Assembly: GCA_965662345.1 (NCBI GenBank)
Contig: CBFIHE010000025.1
Location: forward strand, 1 to 29,438
Reading direction: 5' to 3'
DNA from: UBA6049 sp965662345
GTDB taxonomy: Bacteria; Bacteroidota; Bacteroidia; Flavobacteriales_G; Salibacteraceae
DNA length: 29,438 nucleotides
This document shows positions 24,287 to 29,438 of the stretch, one piece after another (position 1 is the stretch's first letter; the number at the start of each line of letters is the position of its first letter). The notes below the pieces were generated by a model, which did not search any database, was not told the origin of the DNA, and saw only the letters and a list, made by a program, of their open reading frames with translations. The position numbers and the translations under genes were made by a program.

Positions 24287-26455
24287 TTAGTGAGCTTCCT
24301 CTTCGGAGTTACTTGAATATGCTGGCAGCTCAGTGTATTTCATATTGAATAGCGTAAATGCCATTTCATCTGCAATTTCTGCAATAATCATTTCTGTTGG
24401 TTTACCAGCACCGTGTCCAGCATTTACGTTTATGCGTGTAACCACTGGGTTTTCACCAGTTTGAGCAGCTTGTAGAGCAGAAATGAATTTGTGTGAGTGA
24501 GCAGGAACTACACGGTCGTCATGATCGCCTGTAGTTACCATAGTTGCTGGGTATTCTACTCCCGTCTTCACATTATGCACGGGTGAATAGCCTAACAAAT
24601 ACTTGAACATTTCTTCGCTCTGCTCAGCTGTTCCGTAGTCATACGCCCATCCCGCTCCTGCGGTAAACGTGTGGTAACGCAACATGTCTAACACACCAAC
24701 GGCAGGTAAAGCCACTGCCATGAGGTCTGGTCTCTGAGTCATTGTAGCACCTACTAATAACCCTCCATTTGAACCGCCTTTAATGGCTAAATAATCGCTA
24801 GATGTGTATTTCTCTTTAATCAGGTATTCTGCAGCCGCAATGAAATCGTCAAATACGTTCTGTTTTTTCATTTGTGTACCTGCAGAGTGCCAAGCCTCTC
24901 CGTATTCACCGCCACCGCGTAAGTTAGCTACGGCCCAAATACCACCGTTTTCTAACCAAGGAATACGCGTTACGCTGAATGAAGGTGTTAGGCTGATGTT
25001 GAAACCTCCGTACCCATACAACATTGTTGGGTTGGCTCCATCTAACTTGATTCCTTTTTTATAGGTTAAAATCATCGGGATTTTAGTGCCGTCTTTGGAA
25101 GCGTAAAACACTTGATTAGACTCATATTGACTAGGGTCAAATGCAATGGCTGGAGAAAAGTACTCCTCAGATTTACCAGATTCAACATTGTATTTGAAGA
25201 TGGTGCCTGGATATACATAGTTACTGAAAGAGTAGTAGAGCTCAGTTTCATCGCGCTCTCCGCTAAATCCACCTGCAGAACCAACAGCAGGCAATTCAAT
25301 CTCACGTACTTTACTACCGTCTACATTGTACTGAATGACTTGGCTAGTAGCATCTTTCAGGTACTTGGCAAAGAAGTAACCACCGCCTTGACTAACAGAT
25401 AATGGCATATCATTTTCTGGAATGATTTCTTCCCAATTCTCAGGGGTAGGGTTGTTAGCCATTACCTTCACTAGTTTGCGGTTAGGCGCATTCATATTGG
25501 TTAAGACATAGTATGCATCATCTAACGCGTAAACCACATTGTTGTCGCTATCAAAATTGTCTACCACTTTTACAATTTCACCATCAGGCAATTGTTTTAC
25601 GTACATCTCATTACCTGTGGTGCTTACTGCAGCGGTAATAAATAAGAATTTCTGATTGAATGATACACCTCCGCCAATATATCTACGAGGCGTCTCTTCG
25701 CCACCAAAAATGAGTTTGTCTTCGCTTTGCGCTGTTCCAAGTTTATGGTAGTAGAGCTTATGATGTTGCGTTTTGGCGCTTAATTCAGAACCTTTAGGCT
25801 TATCATAGCTACTGTAGTAGAAACCATCATTTCCGTACCAAGAAGTACCAGAGAATTTAACATCAACCAAGGTATCTTCAACCGATTCTTTGGTAGCCGT
25901 ATTCATGATAATGACTTTGCGCCAATCAGATCCACCCTCAGAGATTTGGTAGGCACATAAGCTACCGTCTTTTGTAAAGCTGATTCCTGCCAAAGAAGTA
26001 GTACCATCTTCAGAAAACGTATTTGGATCTAAGAAAACTTCTGCATCAGCGCCATCTTTTTGGCGGTATAAAACACTTTGGTTTTGTAAACCATCATTCT
26101 TGTAGAAGTATTCCCAATCACCCTCTTTGAATGGGGCGCTGCGCTTTTCATAGTCCCAAACTTCTTTCAAGCGATCTGCAATCGCATCGCGGTAATCGAT
26201 TTGATCTAAATAACCGAAAGTTACATTGTTTTGAGCGGTTACCCAGGCTTTAGTTTCTTCAGACATATCGTCTTCTAGCCAACGGTAAGGGTCTTGAACT
26301 TCTGTACCAAAATAGGTGTCAACCGTATCTACCTTTTTCGTTTCAGGGTACGTTACCGGTATTTGTTTCCAGCTGCTCATTTCTGCTTCTTTTTCGGGGG
26401 CTCCGCAAGAGACCATTGCCCCCGCTAAAGCTGCCAAGCCTATGTATTTATTCAT
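24287..26455 (-). CDS. Prolyl oligopeptidase-family (S9A) serine peptidase, lipoprotein
   Basis: The 722-residue protein has a lipoprotein signal ending at Cys17 (LAGAMVSC), so it is probably anchored in the periplasm or outer membrane rather than cytoplasmic. The N-terminal part (QDPYRWLED near 51) and a seven-bladed propeller span about 90-440. The alpha/beta-hydrolase domain carries the catalytic triad: Ser562 in GGSNGG, Asp in the DHDDRV segment (644-649) and His681 in GHGAG. These enzymes cut short, proline-containing peptides after Pro. In this setting it likely helps use exogenous peptides. It is monocistronic, with a terminator 21 bases on. The length is normal for the family (about 700). 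Confidence 0.96.
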   Translation of the reverse strand: MNKYIGLAALAGAMVSCGAPEKEAEMSSWKQIPVTYPETKKVDTVDTYFGTEVQDPYRWLEDDMSEETKAWVTAQNNVTFGYLDQIDYRDAIADRLKEVWDYEKRSAPFKEGDWEYFYKNDGLQNQSVLYRQKDGADAEVFLDPNTFSEDGTTSLAGISFTKDGSLCAYQISEGGSDWRKVIIMNTATKESVEDTLVDVKFSGTSWYGNDGFYYSSYDKPKGSELSAKTQHHKLYYHKLGTAQSEDKLIFGGEETPRRYIGGGVSFNQKFLFITAAVSTTGNEMYVKQLPDGEIVKVVDNFDSDNNVVYALDDAYYVLTNMNAPNRKLVKVMANNPTPENWEEIIPENDMPLSVSQGGGYFFAKYLKDATSQVIQYNVDGSKVREIELPAVGSAGGFSGERDETELYYSFSNYVYPGTIFKYNVESGKSEEYFSPAIAFDPSQYESNQVFYASKDGTKIPMILTYKKGIKLDGANPTMLYGYGGFNISLTPSFSVTRIPWLENGGIWAVANLRGGGEYGEAWHSAGTQMKKQNVFDDFIAAAEYLIKEKYTSSDYLAIKGGSNGGLLVGATMTQRPDLMAVALPAVGVLDMLRYHTFTAGAGWAYDYGTAEQSEEMFKYLLGYSPVHNVKTGVEYPATMVTTGDHDDRVVPAHSHKFISALQAAQTGENPVVTRINVNAGHGAGKPTEMIIAEIADEMAFTLFNMKYTELPAYSSNSEEEAH

Positions 26456-26529
26456 GGTTTTCGCAATTTGCCGCTAAGTTCGAAAAAGTGAGCGATTGAA
26501 CAACTGAATTGTTATGAACGGTTTAATCA

Positions 26530-26560
26530 AAAAAAAGCCAGACTATTTCTAGACAGGCTT
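26530..26560 (-). terminator. Rho-independent terminator after the T9SS cargo gene
   Basis: On the minus strand AAGCC (26560-26556) pairs with GGCTT (26539-26535), with an imperfect inner stem, followed by a run of eight T down to 26529. It lies 19 bases past the stop of the sorting-domain gene. Confidence 0.8.
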
Positions 26561-26579
26561 AATGTACATCAATGAATAA

Positions 26580-28483
26580 TCAGTGCACAACAAGAAGACG
26601 GTTTAAATGACTTTCTACTCCAGTGGATACTTGAACCAAGTAAACTCCAGGGTTCAAATTAGTTGTATTTATAAGAATACTTCCAGTAAAGGAAGAGCGA
26701 AGTACTAGTTTACCTGTTAAATCCAATAGCTGCATGCGTGCTGGAGTTTCTGCATTGTTGAGCTCTAAGCGAGCTTCAATTTTTGCAGGATTGGGAAATA
26801 AACGAAATCCAGATTGCTTGATATCGGATATGCTAGAAGGTTCATTTAAACCTATCTCTATTACCTCATAACAGTTCTTACCATTGTGCATTATCAGCTT
26901 ATACATCCCGGTATCTAATCCATTAACAACAGAGTTATTCCCCAAGTTATCAGACCAAAAATATGAAGGATTGTTACCTGTGAAAGAAACTTCAATGCTA
27001 CCGTTAGATAGTCCAGGGTCGGGATTGGTAAAGTTGATTTGGTACTGAGGATTAAATAATGTACAATCTGTGATTGAATCATGATAGGCTTGAACTAAAT
27101 CAGAAACATCNNNNNNNNNNNNNNNNNNNNNNNNNNNNNNNNNNNNNNNNNNNNNNNNNNNNNNNNNNNNNNNNNNNNNNNNNNNNNNNNNNNNNNNNNN
27201 NNNNNNNNNGGACTGTTAAGGTCTCTAGAATATAAAGCAGCTGACGTGAATTTGAGGGTGTCTCCCGACATGAAGTTCATTGGGCCGTAAGACATTAGCA
27301 TTCTTCTATCACCTCCTTGCATTCCTGCTTGACACTCAGACCATTGTGCAGTGATTGAAGGGAGTCCAGGATAAACGAAGTTCACAGGTGAAGTTGAATC
27401 TGATGACGGGTCTGAATAATGTGCAGAACCACCCTTAACAAAGCGAGTTCCATCTTTCCAGTACCCTCTTAAATAGTTGTAATAGTGCAACGCAAAAGTT
27501 GGACTACCTTGATTACCAATGGAATTATTGAAATAGGAGAACTTACTCAGGTGAATATCTGGATTAGAATTCACATGAGGGTTTATTACCGTTTTTATAC
27601 CAGCTGCTGGTGGGTTTGGGCCATAGAGTAAGTCTGTAGAGTTTGCGTTGTATACATATCCTACTCCCTTTGTTGAATCACAGCCTATGAAATCGTCTAA
27701 ACTATTTCCTAAATCTACATCTGTAAAAAGCCCCATGTAAAAGTCGTTCATTGAAACTCCTTTGTTGAATATGGTATAATCATAAAAGGTAGTGTTCTTT
27801 TCATGGCCACTTCCAGTGTATGCATAAGCCATTACTTGTATTTCAACGCCAATTTGTTCTCCTAGTGTTTCTGTATGAAGGTTCCCTTTGTCATTGTAAA
27901 CAAACCAAAGGGCTTTATCTCCTTTTATATCAGGGTAATCACCGTCTGCTGAGTTGTAAACTCCGTCACCATTCACATCAATGAAGGGAGCTAAATCTTG
28001 CATAGGCATACCCGTTATTGGGTTGCCTCTACCTGGCCAAATGCGTACATGATAAGAAGTGGATACTCCAGCAATTTGTGAGTCAACTTCTGTCTTGGTC
28101 ATTGCATATATACCATCAAACGCACTACATGTACTGTCTGATACATTACCAAGAGCATCCAAAGGTCCGGGATAAAAATCGCTACCGCTGCTTCTATACA
28201 TTGCACCTGCAGTGCTTAGCGAACCCGAGCCGGCTTGTTCACCAGCCAACCATAAGCCTTGGGTATAGAAAACATGATTGCCTGAGCCTTTAGGTATTTC
28301 ATACCCAGCCTGAGCAGACATATCGCGCCACATATCGCCACCGTTCAGAATAGTGGCATTCACGTTGTTTACGTCAAGGTTTGCCGAAGCCGTTGGTGGA
28401 GAACACATGGCATTTTGAGCAATAGTTTGGTTCTCTGATAAGAGAATGGTAGTTAGCGATAGGAGAGTTACCATTCTTTTCAT
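26580..28483 (-). CDS. Secreted protein with SprB-like repeat and T9SS type A sorting domain (interrupted by assembly gap)
   Basis: The frame is split by the gap, but the two parts look like one gene. The N-terminal part starts best at ATG 28483 (MKRMVTLLSLTTILLSENQTIAQ is a signal peptide); an upstream ATG at 28507 is less likely. It contains a conserved region with a calcium-loop-like DVNGDGVYNSADGDYPD. After the gap come a SprB-repeat-like stretch (FTNPDPGLSNGSIEVSF, GMYKLIMHNGKNCYEVIEI) and a type A C-terminal sorting domain (FRLFPNPA, LLDLTGKLV, NPGVYLVQV, to VVH). It is exported by Sec, carried across the outer membrane by T9SS, and cell-attached or released. With about 640 residues including the gap it is an outer-surface protein of unknown binding role. 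Confidence 0.8.
27111..27209. other. Assembly gap (99 N)
   Basis: The run of 99 ambiguous bases lies inside the T9SS cargo gene. The reading frames on its two sides require a missing length of 1 modulo 3, whereas 99 is 0 modulo 3, so its size is probably an estimate. Confidence 0.98.
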
Positions 28484-28595
28484 AGTTCTAAGCTTTTGTT
28501 CAATCAAGACTAAACAGCATGCTTAGATTACAAATGCACAGATGAGAAAACGGTAGAAAGAAGAAGTTAATGGTTAAAAGAAACGATAAATTGAA

Positions 28596-29042
28596 TTATT
28601 CGATGTAAGGGAGTTCAATTTCTACACGATCTGAGCCAATTAGTTTCGAGTCTTTATCTCTTAGATAACATGTAATTCCTGCTTTTCCTCCAATATGTGG
28701 TACGAGTCTACCTTCAAATGTTGCAGTTTTTGGCATTTCGTCTGCAATTACAGTGCCGCCATACATGTACCCAAACGGGAAACCATTGCAAACTATAGAT
28801 AAAGAGTTTCCCGGGTGAAATAGCGAGCGGTCAAAATCAAATACAACAGAGATTTTTAAATCACTTACATTGCCATAATTGGTTGCTTCCACATTTGAAA
28901 TTGTAGCGAAACTTGCTACTTCTGGATATTCATCGTACGGTGAATTCTGAAGCTGCAAATCATCTAGTAAGCTCTCACGTTCACAACCTATGAGTCCTGT
29001 AAAGGCTAACAGAAAAAGTAAGTACACTGCGTATTTGGTCAT
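28596..29042 (-). CDS. Small lipoprotein, unrecognised
   Basis: The 148-residue protein begins with a lipoprotein signal peptide (hydrophobic YLLFLLAF, then lipobox LIGC, Cys20). The mature part (ERESLLDDLQLQ...) has an Ig-like beta pattern, e.g. SNVEATNYGNVSDLKISVVFDF and a Cys pair (VCNGF, GITCYLRD). No catalytic motif is seen. The ATG overlaps the upstream gene by four bases (ATGA), so the pair is probably translationally coupled. A TACCTTCG box four bases before the ATG may give an internal promoter. I do not recognise the family; function is unknown. Confidence 0.75.
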   Translation of the reverse strand: MTKYAVYLLFLLAFTGLIGCERESLLDDLQLQNSPYDEYPEVASFATISNVEATNYGNVSDLKISVVFDFDRSLFHPGNSLSIVCNGFPFGYMYGGTVIADEMPKTATFEGRLVPHIGGKAGITCYLRDKDSKLIGSDRVEIELPYIE

Positions 29043-29438
29043 AATGCGAAGGTAATTTGGAATGAAGAATAAATACTTCCACGAACAAATGTTGGATAAA
29101 TACTTGCGTTTACTCTACTTAGAAGAGCGGGAGTAGGGGTGTAGTTTGGTTTCTCATATTTGAATGATCGATAAAGAAAGTAACCTGTTATTACAGCTCC
29201 AATGCTCCCTATGATCAAGGTTTGTTGAGCATAGTCGTTTCTTTGATCCAATGCTTCACCATATTCTATTGCAGCTTTGTTGTAGTTACTTCTTCCTTCT
29301 TTAAACTCCATTGGCGTGACGGCATTGTTATACGCATCATATGCTTGGGTAACCTCTTTTTCTAGAATGTCTAGCTCAGAATTGTAGTTGCTCAATTCGC
29401 TTAATCTAGGAATAACATAAATAGCCGTTATTAATCCA
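29039..29438 (-). CDS. Partial protein, C-terminal part (N-terminus beyond right edge)
   Basis: The frame is open from the right edge to TGA at 29039; an apparent TTG start at 29395 is not needed, since codons continue upstream to the window end without a stop. The visible part is about 132 residues. It has a helical, coiled-coil-like segment (LDILEKEVTQAYDAYNNAV, KAAIEYGEALDQRND), one membrane helix (LIIGSIGAVITGYFLYR) and a C-terminal beta-like stretch ending SSFQITFAL. This is suggestive of an envelope protein, perhaps the tail of a longer periplasmic protein. I do not recognise the family. It is coupled to the downstream lipoprotein by a four-base overlap. Confidence 0.65.
   Translation of the reverse strand, partial: GLITAIYVIPRLSELSNYNSELDILEKEVTQAYDAYNNAVTPMEFKEGRSNYNKAAIEYGEALDQRNDYAQQTLIIGSIGAVITGYFLYRSFKYEKPNYTPTPALLSRVNASIYPTFVRGSIYSSFQITFAL
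29047..29054 (-). promoter_or_regulatory. Possible internal -7 box before the lipoprotein gene
   Basis: TACCTTCG on the minus strand, one base off TAnnTTTG, ends four bases before the lipoprotein ATG and lies inside the end of the upstream gene. Confidence 0.2.

Noticed and set aside
1..29438. CRISPR array, insertion sequence, integrase or defence island
   Set aside because: No regular spaced repeats, transposase or integrase domains, or recognised defence genes were seen in the readable sequence.

Overview
The window reads as chromosomal DNA of a marine Bacteroidota bacterium, most likely in the Flavobacteriia. The signs are a proteorhodopsin with retinal-synthesis genes, a type IX secretion (T9SS) C-terminal sorting domain, a DnaE fused to a proofreading exonuclease, paired MutA/MutB methylmalonyl-CoA mutase, -7-type promoter boxes (TAnnTTTG) and an AT-rich composition. 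A 99-base run of N (27111-27209) shows that this is a draft assembly. Genus-level placement is inference.

Layout. 1-660: 5' part of a TauE/SafE exporter, minus strand, running off the left edge. 732-3370: plus-strand cluster of an ECF sigma factor, a coupled protein with an anti-sigma-like N-terminus and an outer-membrane-barrel-like C-terminus, and a Kazal-domain lipoprotein. 3371-3802: small secreted protein, convergent. 4154-4300: a 48-residue membrane ORF. 4396-8317: mutB, mutA and a DivIC/FtsB-like gene, minus strand. 8769-13148: dnaE. 13310-13630: thioredoxin. 13784-14771: a disrupted tocopherol-cyclase-like gene. 14892-17660: minus-strand operon of proteorhodopsin, lycopene cyclase crtY and beta-carotene dioxygenase blh. 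17838-19434: exonuclease III and PPK2. 19482-20465: glycosyltransferase. 20572-20844: RRM protein. 21025-22378: TatD-like hydrolase and TcdA/ThiF-like protein. 22375-23814: NarL-type two-component pair whose kinase carries a frameshift. 24287-26455: prolyl oligopeptidase lipoprotein. 26580-28483: T9SS cargo protein interrupted by the gap. 28596-29438: a lipoprotein and a partial gene, running off the right edge.

How genes work together. Opsin, crtY and blh form a compact light-harvesting unit: CrtY makes beta-carotene from lycopene, Blh cleaves it to retinal, and the opsin binds retinal and pumps protons. The lycopene-forming genes (crtE, crtB, crtI) are not in the window. MutA/MutB interconvert succinyl-CoA and methylmalonyl-CoA. 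The sigma factor and the barrel fusion look like a cell-surface signalling pair.

The most notable points are: the tightly overlapped opsin-crtY-blh operon beside a decaying tocopherol-cyclase-like gene; the sigma/anti-sigma-barrel fusion; the exonuclease-DnaE fusion with an apparently decayed PHP site; an unlisted 48-residue membrane ORF; and several -7-like boxes 4-5 bases before start codons, suggesting leaderless transcripts. I did not find an obviously new defence or mobile system.
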